From CAZDKO01 sp964506075 [NCBI: uncultured bacterium] (GTDB taxonomy: Bacteria > CAZDME01 > JAYEMH01), in NCBI GenBank assembly GCA_964506075.1, contig CAZDKO010000049.1, positions 1 to 7,666 of the forward strand: a DNA stretch of 7,666 nucleotides. Reading direction: 5' to 3'. A model generated the notes under the pieces. The model was not told where the DNA came from, searched no databases, and worked only from the letters and a program-made list of their open reading frames with translations. A program made the translations under genes and the position numbers. Of this stretch, positions 1 to 6,381 are shown in pieces (within the stretch, counting starts at the first letter, position 1; each line of letters starts with the position of its first letter).

Positions 1-1
1 C

Positions 2-151
2 CTGGCAGAAAATGAGGATATAACCAGAAGAATCCGGCAGGGAGAAGAAAAACCTTTGGGATTCCTGGTCGGGCAGGTTATGCAAAAGAGTAAAGGTAGA
101 GCAAACCCGAATTTGGTTAATAAGATTTTACGGGAGGAACTTAAAAAGTAA
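2..151 (+). CDS. gatB: Aspartyl/glutamyl-tRNA amidotransferase subunit B, C-terminal fragment
   Basis: Only the last 49 codons are in the window; the gene begins upstream. GatB is part of the cytoplasmic GatCAB complex, which converts misacylated Glu-tRNA(Gln) and Asp-tRNA(Asn) to Gln-tRNA(Gln) and Asn-tRNA(Asn). The visible part is the end of the C-terminal GatB/YqeY tail domain. The segment GFLVGQVM (fragment residues 20-27) followed by KGRANPNLVN (31-40) and a final KILREEL helix is the usual GatB ending, with the gene stopping where the family normally stops. The subunit A and C genes are not visible. The next gene starts about 50 nt downstream, in the same direction, after a short spacer carrying one ACGAGATAC repeat. 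The identification rests on a short but characteristic tail. YqeY-like proteins share this domain and cannot be fully excluded, but the GFLVGQVM context favours GatB. Confidence 0.87.
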   Translation: MAENEDITRRIRQGEEKPLGFLVGQVMQKSKGRANPNLVNKILREELKK

Positions 152-154
152 GAA

Positions 155-172
155 ACGAGATACTAGATACGG
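155..172. repeat. Single ACGAGATAC repeat copy upstream of transketolase
   Basis: ACGAGATAC lies at 155-163 and is followed by the partial copy TAGATACGG. The 12-mer ACGAGATACTAG at 155-166 recurs in inverted orientation at 6389-6400. It lies between gatB and the transketolase gene and has no nearby inverted arm, so it looks like a reduced member of the family seen after the deacetylase and tsaD genes. Confidence 0.6.
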
Positions 173-193
173 AATAAAAAAATACGCAACCAT

Positions 194-197
194 GGAG
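194..197 (+). promoter_or_regulatory. Ribosome binding site deciding the transketolase start
   Basis: GGAG ends 6 nt before the ATG at 204. The upstream in-frame ATG at 192 has no purine-rich Shine-Dalgarno-like sequence at a suitable distance, so 204 is the better-supported start. Using 192 would add only four residues (MENK). Confidence 0.5.
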
Positions 198-203
198 AAC
201 AAG

Positions 204-1040
204 ATGACCGTAGACCAACAAAGAACCAAAGAATTAGAAGAAAAATGTTGTCAGATACGCTGTGATGTTTTAGAAATGCTTAACATTGCCTGTTCCGGCC
301 ATACCGGTGGTTCTCTTTCTTGCATTGAGATCCTGGTGGCTCTTTATTATGCGGTGATGCGGCATAATCCCAAGGATACAAAATGGACTGAACGAGACCG
401 GTTTCATCTGTCTAAAGGACACGCCGCGCCAGTCTGGTATGCGGTTTTAGCTGATTCAGGGTATTTTCCTAAAGAGAACCTGAAAACCTTACGTTGTTTA
501 GGAAGTATTTTGCAGGGGCATCCTGATATGACCCGTACCCCGGGGGTAGAAATGACCAGCGGTTCTCTGGGACAAGGGTTATCTATCGGGGTCGGCATGG
601 CGCTGGCGGCGAAGCTGGATAAAAAAACTTCCCGCGTTTACGTTTTAATGGGCGATGGAGAAATACAGGAAGGACAAATCTGGGAGGCCGCTATGAGTGC
701 CGGACACCATCACCTGAATAATCTTTGCGCTATCGTTGATTACAACAAACTCCAGATTGACGGCAAAGTTGAAGCGATTATGAGTATTGAACCATTAAAA
801 GATAAATGGCAGTCTTTTGGCTGGCAGGTTTTTGAAATAGACGGGCACAATATAAAAGAAATTATTGAAACGTGCCAAAAAACAGAAAGGATTAAAGATA
901 AACCGTCGGTAATCATTGCCCATACCGTTAAAGGTAAAGGTGTCTGTTTTATGGAACATGTCTGTGATTATCACGGGGTGGCACCGAGTGACGATGAATA
1001 TAAAAGGGCCATTAAAGAGCTTAAGACGAGGAAAGGATAA
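204..1040 (+). CDS. Transketolase, N-terminal (TPP-binding) subunit
   Basis: This is the thiamine-diphosphate-binding half of transketolase, which moves two-carbon ketol units between sugar phosphates in the cytoplasm (non-oxidative pentose phosphate pathway). With the start at 204 the protein has 278 residues, typical of the split form. Visible motifs are SGHTGG (His33), KGHAAP (71-76, His73), GHPD (105-108), SGSLGQGLS (119-127), the TPP/Mg signature starting GDGE at 150-153 and closing with Asn181 in DYNKLQIDG, and a late HGVAP at 257-261. These are the usual cofactor and substrate contacts of the family. The pyrimidine-binding and C-terminal domains are absent and are supplied by the next gene, 3 nt downstream. 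The stop codon overlaps the region between that gene's ribosome binding site and start, which suggests coupled translation. 1-deoxyxylulose-5-phosphate synthase is unlikely, because that enzyme is a single long chain. No key residue looks missing. Confidence 0.93.
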   Translation: MTVDQQRTKELEEKCCQIRCDVLEMLNIACSGHTGGSLSCIEILVALYYAVMRHNPKDTKWTERDRFHLSKGHAAPVWYAVLADSGYFPKENLKTLRCLGSILQGHPDMTRTPGVEMTSGSLGQGLSIGVGMALAAKLDKKTSRVYVLMGDGEIQEGQIWEAAMSAGHHHLNNLCAIVDYNKLQIDGKVEAIMSIEPLKDKWQSFGWQVFEIDGHNIKEIIETCQKTERIKDKPSVIIAHTVKGKGVCFMEHVCDYHGVAPSDDEYKRAIKELKTRKG

Positions 1041-1043
1041 AAC

Positions 1044-2000
1044 ATGGAACTTGTTTCTTGTCGCGATGTTTACGGAAACACACTGATTGCTTTAGGGAAG
1101 GAGAATGAAAATATTGTTGTGCTGGATGCTGATTTGGCCAAGTCAACCCGGACTATTAAATTTGGTGAAGTTTTTCCTGAGCGGTTTTTTGATATGGGTG
1201 TAGCTGAACAGAATATGATTGGAGTAGCTGCCGGTTTAGCGGCTTCTGGCAAGGTTGCTTTTGCCAGTTCTTTTGCCATGTTTGCTACAGGAAGAGCCTG
1301 GGAACAGGTTAGAAATACGGTGGCTTATTCAAACCTTAACGTAAAAATTTTTGCTACTCACGGCGGCATTTCCGTAGGTGGAGATGGGTCCAGCCATCAG
1401 TCATTGGAGGATGTTGCTTTGATGAGAGTTTTACCTCAAATGAAAGTAGTTGTTCCTCTAGATGGATATGAGACGGAAAAGGTGGTGCGCCTGGCGGCTG
1501 AACATCCAGGGCCTTTTTATATCCGGGTCAGCCGGGAAAAAGTCCCCCAGTTAACCAACAAACAAGGCCAATTTATTTTAGGGAAAAGTACTTTACTGCA
1601 AACGGGAAAAGATATAACCATAATTGCTTATGGGTTAATGATTATAGAGGCTTTAAAGGCCAGAGAAATTTTATCGCAGGAAGGTATCAGTGTGCGGGTA
1701 ATCAATATGTCCACTATAAAACCTTTGGATGAAGAAGCAATCCTGCAGGCAGCCGAACAAACCGGAGCGATCGTTACGGCTGAAGAACATTCGGTCATCG
1801 GTGGGTTAGGAAGTGCCGTGGCGGAATTATTGTCGGAAAAAAATCCAACCCCGGTTATTCGAATCGGCACTATGGATAGATTTGGCCAGTCGGGTGAACC
1901 CAAAGAGTTATTTGCGGAATACGGGTTGTTAGCCACGGATATTGTCAAAGCGGTAAAAAAAGGACTCAAGCTCAAAGACGAAAGAAGAAGTAAGCCGTAA
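1044..2000 (+). CDS. Transketolase, C-terminal subunit
   Basis: This is the second half of a split transketolase: the pyrimidine-binding domain (about residues 1-165) followed by the transketolase C-terminal domain (about 185-305). The 318-residue length suits this subunit. Motifs seen are DADLAKST (28-35), MGVAEQNM (51-58) with Glu55 as the glutamate that activates the TPP aminopyrimidine ring, SSFAMF (75-80) for the aromatic pocket, DGSSHQSLEDVALMR (114-128) with His118, YIRVSR (159-164), and TAEEHSVIGGLGSAV (245-259) in the C-terminal domain. It should form a heterotetramer-like enzyme with the preceding gene product, whose GDG motif supplies the diphosphate and Mg site. AAGGA at 1033-1037 lies 6 nt before the ATG. 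The distal subunits of pyruvate dehydrogenase E1 and DXS share this architecture, but the paired upstream gene and the DGSSHQ segment favour transketolase. A 243-nt spacer separates it from the envelope operon. Confidence 0.93.
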   Translation: MELVSCRDVYGNTLIALGKENENIVVLDADLAKSTRTIKFGEVFPERFFDMGVAEQNMIGVAAGLAASGKVAFASSFAMFATGRAWEQVRNTVAYSNLNVKIFATHGGISVGGDGSSHQSLEDVALMRVLPQMKVVVPLDGYETEKVVRLAAEHPGPFYIRVSREKVPQLTNKQGQFILGKSTLLQTGKDITIIAYGLMIIEALKAREILSQEGISVRVINMSTIKPLDEEAILQAAEQTGAIVTAEEHSVIGGLGSAVAELLSEKNPTPVIRIGTMDRFGQSGEPKELFAEYGLLATDIVKAVKKGLKLKDERRSKP

Positions 2001-2127
2001 GGATTCAGGATTAAGAAGTAAGTGTTAAGTAGAAACGAAAAATTCAAAACCATAACGTAAAACTTAAATTACAATACACAAATCATATTCGATAACTTTT
2101 TGTTTATTGTATATTGTAGTTTGTTTG

Positions 2128-2205
2128 CCTGCCTGTTGGCAGACAGATAATTTTTATATTGGAAATTGGAATTTACTGGAACGCGCCTGTCTGCCGACAG
2201 GCAGG
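2128..2205. repeat. 19-bp inverted pair of CCTGCCTG-type palindromes
   Basis: The left arm at 2128-2146 and the right arm at 2187-2205 are reverse complements over 19 nt, except that T2137 faces G2196, which would be a G-U pair in RNA. The loop is 40 nt (2147-2186). Each arm is also an imperfect palindrome. On the right, CCTGTCTG (2186-2193) pairs with CAGGCAGG (2198-2205) around a CCGA loop with one G-T pair. On the left, CTGCC and GGCAG (2129-2133, 2138-2142) flank TGTT. A third family member is at 6457-6475. A T5 run at 2151-2155 lies 8 nt after the left hairpin, too far for a convincing intrinsic terminator. Confidence 0.75.
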
Positions 2206-2230
2206 TTAATCCTTAATTCTTGGGATATCT

Positions 2231-2237
2231 AAAGGAG
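2231..2237 (+). promoter_or_regulatory. Ribosome binding site deciding the ftsX-like start
   Basis: AAAGGAG ends 6 nt before the in-frame ATG at 2244. An overlapping out-of-frame ATG at 2240 would encode only MYVY, and an upstream in-frame TTG at 2220 lies before the ribosome binding site. Both are therefore rejected as the start. Confidence 0.75.
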
Positions 2238-2243
2238 CCATGT

Positions 2244-2765
2244 ATGTCTATTAAATATAGTGTCAGACTTCTTAACTTCACCTTTGCCGTTATCCTTTTA
2301 ATTGTATCCGCCTTATTTATCATTAATCTTGATGCTTCTATGAAAAAAATTGATATATTTGTGTTTTTGGAGAAGAATTTAGAAGAGGAAAAAGTCAGGG
2401 AAATAGGCCAGGCACTTAAAGAGCTAAAGGAGGTTGAATCCGTCCGTTTTTCCTCTTCCGATGAAGTAGTTAAAGACTGGGTTGATAATGAAGGAAGAAA
2501 GCAGCTTATAGAAATTATAGCGGAAAATCCTTTTCCTCCGCTATTTAGAATAAATCTTAAGAAATCAGGAAATATAAAGGAACTTCATCGAACAGCCAGC
2601 GCCATTAAAAACTTTAACGGGGTAAAAACGGTGGAATATGGTGGGCAAAAAACAGAAGAAGCGATAAGAAAGACCAAAAGATTTCTTGTGGCTTATGTGT
2701 TTGTATTTTTAGCCTCTCTGATAAATATTTTGAATTATTTTTTTACCATAAAAGACCTGTCGTAA
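2244..2765 (+). CDS. Shortened FtsX-like membrane protein (two membrane segments)
   Basis: The 173-residue protein has a first membrane helix at about 12-29, an extracytoplasmic domain at about 34-140 and a second helix at about 147-167, then ends after TIKDLS. The middle domain resembles the FtsX extracellular domain: IDIFVFLEKNLEEEKVREI at 36-54, an SSSDEVVKDW segment (70-79) where FtsX has its S/T-K-E-E-A segment, and ENPFPPLFRINL (94-105) matching the conserved ENPLPxxxxV region. In FtsX this domain is the binding site for EnvC or other hydrolase activators, which fits the EnvC-like gene 4 nt downstream. Typical FtsX has four helices and about 300 residues. Here helices 3 and 4 and the cytoplasmic loop are missing, and no remnant is left before the next gene, so this is not a simple recent frameshift. 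No ftsE ATPase gene is in the window. I am confident of the domain, less so that it works as a canonical FtsX. Confidence 0.78.
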   Translation: MSIKYSVRLLNFTFAVILLIVSALFIINLDASMKKIDIFVFLEKNLEEEKVREIGQALKELKEVESVRFSSSDEVVKDWVDNEGRKQLIEIIAENPFPPLFRINLKKSGNIKELHRTASAIKNFNGVKTVEYGGQKTEEAIRKTKRFLVAYVFVFLASLINILNYFFTIKDLS

Positions 2766-2769
2766 ACAT

Positions 2770-3924
2770 ATGGCCAATAAATTAAAAAATGATAAGGCGG
2801 TGCTGATCATCATTGCTTTTTTCTTTTTTATTTCGTCTGTTGCCTTTGCGGCAGAAGATGAGCACAAGAAAATAATCCAGCAGCAAAAGACCCTCAGCAA
2901 TATTCAGAAGAAGATTAAAAATTATCAGGACAAAAAAGAGCAGGTGCAGAAAAAGGAAAAAAATACCGCCAAAGATTTGCAAAAAATCGGAAATCAGATT
3001 CAGGCTCGTAAAAAAGAGGTAGCGGTCTATGATTGGAACCTGGCGCAAAATGAAAAAGAAATGACAGCGGTCAGCGCTTCCATTGAAGAATTAAATGTCC
3101 GGCGCAAACAATTGACGGATTGTTTGGCGGAAGAAGTGAATGCCAGGTTTAAGAAAAGTCTGGTGCCTCAGTTTTTTATTTTTCCTGCAGAGATGGGGGA
3201 AAACACCCTTCAATCTGCGCTTGAGAACATGGTTGACCTTAGTATTATTATTTTTGCCGAGACATTTGATGAAACATTAGAATCCAAAAAGGAAGAGAAA
3301 AACAACCTTGAGGAATACAGGCAAAAGGAGCTCATCTATAAAAAATCGGCTGAAGAAAAAAAGAATAAAGCACAGAAAGACAGCCAGAAAAAACAAAAAC
3401 TTTTAGTCCAGTATAAAGCAGAAAGGCAGAAACAGGATAAGGAATTAAAAAAACTCCAGGAAGAAGCCCGTTCTCTGGAAACATTAATTAAGAAACTTGA
3501 AGGCGCCCGGCAGAAAAAAAGCTTCGGGGGGGGAGCTTTTTCTAAACGTAAAGGTCATTTACTCCGGCCGGTCACAGGTGCTCTACTTAAAGCCAGTTAT
3601 GGCAACAGCAGTGATATTTATAAGGGTATCATAATAAAAGCCCCTCGGGGTAAAGAAGTGTTTTGCGTGGCTAACGGGCAGGTTATTTATAGCGATTGGT
3701 TCCGGGGTTTCGGCAACATTGTCATTATTGACCATGGGGGCGGTTTCTCTACTCTTTATGCCCATCTGGAGGAAAGTCTGGTTAACCCGGATGAGCAGGT
3801 AAAAGAAGGACAGGTTATTGCTAAAGTAGGAGATACCGGGTCGTTAACCACTACCCCCAGGCTTTATTTTGAAATACGCCGGCAGGGAGAATCTTTAGAC
3901 CCTCTGGAGTGGTTAGAAAGATAA
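2770..3924 (+). CDS. envC: EnvC-like murein hydrolase activator (degenerate LytM/M23 domain)
   Basis: This is a secreted 384-residue protein. A signal peptide (hydrophobic core about 10-20, likely cleavage after AFA at 25-27) is followed by a long Lys/Glu/Gln-rich coiled coil (about 30-130 and 165-247), a short Gly-rich hinge (SFGGGAF, 251-257) and a LytM/M23 domain (about 264-384). The M23 metal ligands are mostly lost. The HxxxD position reads YKGIII (Tyr284, Ile288) and the HxH position reads RLYFE (Arg364, Tyr366). Only YAHLE (His332) survives. E. coli EnvC has the same kind of loss and a similar LYFEIRRQG ending. EnvC activates periplasmic N-acetylmuramoyl-L-alanine amidases during cell separation under control of FtsEX, so this protein should be a non-enzymatic activator. 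It follows the FtsX-like gene by 4 nt with no obvious ribosome binding site, suggesting translational coupling. A G8 tract lies in the hinge codons. Confidence 0.9.
   Translation: MANKLKNDKAVLIIIAFFFFISSVAFAAEDEHKKIIQQQKTLSNIQKKIKNYQDKKEQVQKKEKNTAKDLQKIGNQIQARKKEVAVYDWNLAQNEKEMTAVSASIEELNVRRKQLTDCLAEEVNARFKKSLVPQFFIFPAEMGENTLQSALENMVDLSIIIFAETFDETLESKKEEKNNLEEYRQKELIYKKSAEEKKNKAQKDSQKKQKLLVQYKAERQKQDKELKKLQEEARSLETLIKKLEGARQKKSFGGGAFSKRKGHLLRPVTGALLKASYGNSSDIYKGIIIKAPRGKEVFCVANGQVIYSDWFRGFGNIVIIDHGGGFSTLYAHLEESLVNPDEQVKEGQVIAKVGDTGSLTTTPRLYFEIRRQGESLDPLEWLER
3516..3541. repeat. Hairpin with a G8 loop inside envC
   Basis: AAAAAGCT (3516-3523) and AGCTTTTT (3534-3541) form a perfect 8-bp inverted repeat around a 10-nt loop that contains eight consecutive G (3526-3533). 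It sits in the codons for the hinge between the coiled coil and the LytM domain of the EnvC-like protein. It is an in-gene sequence feature with unknown function. Confidence 0.6.
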
Positions 3925-3931
3925 AATATCA

Positions 3932-4000
3932 ATGAAACCGGCATCAATATGGATAAAAAATATCCGGTTGATAGCTTTGAAAGGGAGGTTATTTAGATGA
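3932..4000 (+). CDS. Possible 22-residue upstream ORF, overlapping the ctpA start
   Basis: The frame ATG (3932) to TGA (3998-4000) encodes MKPASIWIKNIRLIALKGRL and two more residues, and its stop overlaps the ctpA start in an ATGA junction typical of translational coupling. The peptide is basic and hydrophobic. There is no good ribosome binding site in front of it (only GAAAG about 12 nt upstream). The 72-nt gap could equally be plain 5' leader: small inverted repeats lie in it (GGATA 3951-3955 with TATCC 3961-3965; AACCGG 3936-3941 with CCGGTT 3964-3969). I list it as a candidate only. Confidence 0.15.
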   Translation: MKPASIWIKNIRLIALKGRLFR

Positions 4001-5253
4001 AGAAAAAAATAATTGTTTGGAGTTTAGTGGCGATTTTAGGTTTTTTCGTGCAAGGACAGATTCAGGCGGAGGAAAATTTATATGAAAATCTTAAGGTGTT
4101 TACCGACGCCATGAGTTTAATTCAGGCCGAATACGTTAAAGAAGTGCCGGCCAGGGATTTAATTTATGGGGCTTTAAAAGGGATGCTGGCTTCTCTGGAC
4201 CCCCACAGTCAATTTCTGGATCCGGAAGCATATAAAGAAGTGCAAGTAGAAACTAAAGGGAAATTCGGCGGAGTTGGTATTGTCATAACCATCAAAGACG
4301 ATTACCTGACCGTTATCTCTCCTTTTGAAGGGACCCCGGCTTATAAATTGGGCATAAAGGCAAATGACCGAATTGTAAAAATTAATGGAGAAAGCACCAA
4401 AGGAGTTACTCTTTCTGAAGCCGCCCAGAAATTACGGGGGCCGAAAGGAACGGAGGTAACAATTACCGTGATGAGGGAAGGAGCTCCAAAGCTTCTGGAC
4501 TTTAACATTACCCGTGATATTATTAAAATTGAAAGCGTGCGGAATGTACACGTAGAAGCTGACGGTATAGGTTATATTCGTTTGAGTGAATTTCAGGAAG
4601 GGACCAGCCGTGATTTGGAAAAGGCCTTGCTGACGTTAAAGGAACAAAACATAAAGGCCTTAATTTTAGACGTCAGGAATAACCCGGGCGGACTTTTTGA
4701 TGAGGCTGTGGAGGTAGCCGACAAATTTTTACCCAAAGGGAAAATGGTAGTTTATATTCAAGGGCGGGATAAAAACGTTATAAGAAAATATTTTACCAGA
4801 GAAGACCCGATCCTCCTGGATTTACCCTTGGTAATATTGATTAACGGAGGCAGTGCCAGTGCTTCAGAGATTGTAACGGCTGCTGTCCAGGACTGGAAGT
4901 CCGGGGTAATATTAGGGGAGGAAAGTTTCGGTAAAGGGTCAGTCCAGACTATTATTCCTTTAAAAGACGGTTCGGCTTTACGGCTGACTACCGCTAAATA
5001 TTTTACTCCGGGTGGTATCTGTATTCAGGACCAAAAGATTCAGCCGGACATTGTGGTGAAAATTTCTGAAGAAGACCAGGTGAAATTAATGCAGCAGGCA
5101 GAGCTATCAAAGGATGAGCGTGAAAAACTTCGCAAAGAAGGAAAGCTGGCCGAAGATACTCAGTTATCCAGGGCCATAGATTTATTAAAAGCGATGGAAG
5201 TGTATCAGGAAAAATTAAAATCTGAAAAAGAGCCGGTCGCTCCTCAGGGATAA
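3997..5253 (+). CDS. ctpA: S41 family carboxy-terminal processing protease
   Basis: This is a periplasmic serine protease of the C-terminal processing (CtpA/Prc) type, 418 residues. The signal peptide (core about 5-17, likely cleavage after QIQA at 21-24) is followed by an N-terminal helical region with LASLDPHSQFLDP (64-76), a PDZ domain (about 85-165, GGVGIVI at 91-97) and the S41 core with LILDVRNNPGG (222-232). The Ser/Lys/Gln catalytic set is complete. Nucleophile Ser288 sits in GGSASASE, Lys313 in FGKGS lies 25 residues later (the spacing seen in E. coli Tsp), and Gln317 is four beyond, as in Bacillus CtpB. A Lys/Glu-rich C-terminal tail covers about 360-418. GGGAGG at 3983-3988 precedes the start by 8 nt. 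It is followed directly (TAA then ATG, no gap) by the deacetylase gene. Such proteases often control cell-wall hydrolases, fitting the EnvC neighbour. The exact substrate is not known. Confidence 0.95.
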   Translation: MKKKIIVWSLVAILGFFVQGQIQAEENLYENLKVFTDAMSLIQAEYVKEVPARDLIYGALKGMLASLDPHSQFLDPEAYKEVQVETKGKFGGVGIVITIKDDYLTVISPFEGTPAYKLGIKANDRIVKINGESTKGVTLSEAAQKLRGPKGTEVTITVMREGAPKLLDFNITRDIIKIESVRNVHVEADGIGYIRLSEFQEGTSRDLEKALLTLKEQNIKALILDVRNNPGGLFDEAVEVADKFLPKGKMVVYIQGRDKNVIRKYFTREDPILLDLPLVILINGGSASASEIVTAAVQDWKSGVILGEESFGKGSVQTIIPLKDGSALRLTTAKYFTPGGICIQDQKIQPDIVVKISEEDQVKLMQQAELSKDEREKLRKEGKLAEDTQLSRAIDLLKAMEVYQEKLKSEKEPVAPQG

Positions 5254-6381
5254 ATGGTTTACAAAAAGAAAAAAAGGGTTTTAAAAAATCTTAAAATTCT
5301 TCTTTTAGTTTTATCAGTTTTAAGCGGTCTTTTTTTATGCGATTACTGGCGTATAAAAAAAGGTTATTCCTCTTATTTAAAACGCTGGCTTCCCCGTTTT
5401 GATTATACTTTTCAAGCCCATCAGATTGATATGGCTCTTGAGGCAGGTTTAGTCAAATTGGGGTTATCTACCGATAGCATCATCAGGAGTTACCGGGAAG
5501 AAAAAAAAAGAGGAAGAAAGAAATGGATTGAGGTTTATAAAGAATTAAAGGTCCCTCTGGAAACTGATTTGAATTATTATGCTGAGGTAATGGAAAATTC
5601 AGTTTCAGAAGCCGGAGGGAGAATTATTAGCAAAGAGGTTGCTCCGGAAAAGGGACAGATAAAGTTAATTTTCGGTATAAAAAATATTCCTGTAGCCACT
5701 CTGATTTTCAAAGCCCTTCCCCGGGCAAAAATTGCTATTGTTATTGACGATATAGGTTATGGGGGGAAAACGACAGAGAAGTTATTGCGTCTTCCCTTCC
5801 CGGCGACTTTATCCATACTGCCGAATCTGGCTCATTCCCGGGACATTGCGGAAAAAGCTCACCGGCAGGGCTACGAAGTGCTTCTTCACCTGCCAATGGA
5901 ATCAATAAAAGCTTCGGAAAACAGAGGGCCAGGGATTATTTATGCCGATATGGATAAAAAAGAAATTATAGATTTGATTGAAAAACATTTAGAGAGCGTG
6001 CCTTATGTTGTTGGTGTCAATAACCATATGGGTTCCCGTGTTTGTCAAAAACCGGAAGTTATGGAAATAATTCTTGGGCAGATTAAAAAACATAAGTTAT
6101 ATTTTATTGATAGTTTAGTAATCGTCAATTCTCAGGCCTACGATATTGCGCAAAAAATGTCTATTCCTTCAAACTACCGGAGTGTTTTTTTGGATAATCA
6201 GAATGATCCTGATTACATTAAAGGGCAGCTTGAAGAACTGAAAGAAAAGGCTATTAGTGAAGGGGAAGCTATTGGTATCGGGCATTGCCGTATAAATACC
6301 CTGGAGGTTTTAACTGAAGTTGTTCCGGAGATGGAAAAAGAAGGGATAAAATTTGTTTTCGCTTCGGAACTGGTTAAATAA
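5254..6381 (+). CDS. Divergent polysaccharide deacetylase family protein (DUF610/YibQ-like)
   Basis: The protein has 375 residues. A basic N-terminus and one hydrophobic helix (about 13-29) serve as a membrane anchor or uncleaved signal, placing the rest in the periplasm. A less conserved region (about 40-155) precedes the divergent polysaccharide deacetylase domain (about 158-375). Family motifs are IAIVIDDIGYG (160-170, Asp165/Asp166), LHLPME (211-216, His212), GVNNHMGS (254-261, His258) and GIGHCRINTL (341-350, His344). The domain has the NodB-like fold, but substrate and activity are poorly established for this family, so deacetylation of a glycan such as peptidoglycan is an inference. 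The start abuts the protease stop with no gap. AGGGA is only 3 nt upstream, so translation is probably coupled. envC-ctpA-DUF610 is a recurring order in Gram-negative bacteria, which argues for a shared envelope role. It is the last gene of the operon, with repeats following. Confidence 0.88.
   Translation: MVYKKKKRVLKNLKILLLVLSVLSGLFLCDYWRIKKGYSSYLKRWLPRFDYTFQAHQIDMALEAGLVKLGLSTDSIIRSYREEKKRGRKKWIEVYKELKVPLETDLNYYAEVMENSVSEAGGRIISKEVAPEKGQIKLIFGIKNIPVATLIFKALPRAKIAIVIDDIGYGGKTTEKLLRLPFPATLSILPNLAHSRDIAEKAHRQGYEVLLHLPMESIKASENRGPGIIYADMDKKEIIDLIEKHLESVPYVVGVNNHMGSRVCQKPEVMEIILGQIKKHKLYFIDSLVIVNSQAYDIAQKMSIPSNYRSVFLDNQNDPDYIKGQLEELKEKAISEGEAIGIGHCRINTLEVLTEVVPEMEKEGIKFVFASELVK

Larger units (their letters stand above)
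2001..2243. other. AT-rich intergenic spacer with inverted repeats
   Basis: There is no gene here on the + strand. The spacer holds GGATTAAG at 2008-2015 with inverted counterparts TTAATCC (2206-2212) and CCTTAATTC (2211-2219) at its other end. It also holds an imperfect 12-bp inverted repeat (2071-2082 with 2099-2110, one mismatch, 16-nt loop) and a 19-bp inverted pair listed separately. The near-symmetrical ends give a weakly MITE-like look, but I see no clear target-site duplication. I find no convincing sigma-70 promoter. The envelope operon must be transcribed either from here or by read-through. Confidence 0.5.

Noticed and set aside
204-2000. Split transketolase as a frameshifted single gene
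   Set aside because: Two-gene transketolases are common in bacteria and archaea; each half here has normal length, and the second has its own ribosome binding site and start.
1628-2053. 141-codon open frame on the minus strand
   Set aside because: It lies mostly opposite the transketolase C-terminal subunit, its protein is low-complexity (Leu/Ser/Asn rich), and no family motif is visible. The + strand gene explains the sequence.
2128-2155. Intrinsic terminator after transketolase
   Set aside because: The perfect stem is only 5 bp (8-bp alternatives have mismatches) and the T5 run begins 8 nt after it, so termination is not convincing.
2220-2243. Earlier TTG start for the FtsX-like protein
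   Set aside because: It lies upstream of the strong AAAGGAG at 2231-2237, which is placed correctly for the ATG at 2244.
2782-3048. 88-codon minus-strand open frame rich in Phe, Leu and Ile
   Set aside because: It is the complement of the Lys/Gln-rich coiled-coil codons of the EnvC-like gene, which gives Phe/Leu-rich antisense frames by composition alone.
3516-3541. Intrinsic terminator inside envC
   Set aside because: The T-run is part of the stem and not after it, and the gene continues in frame through a full LytM domain.
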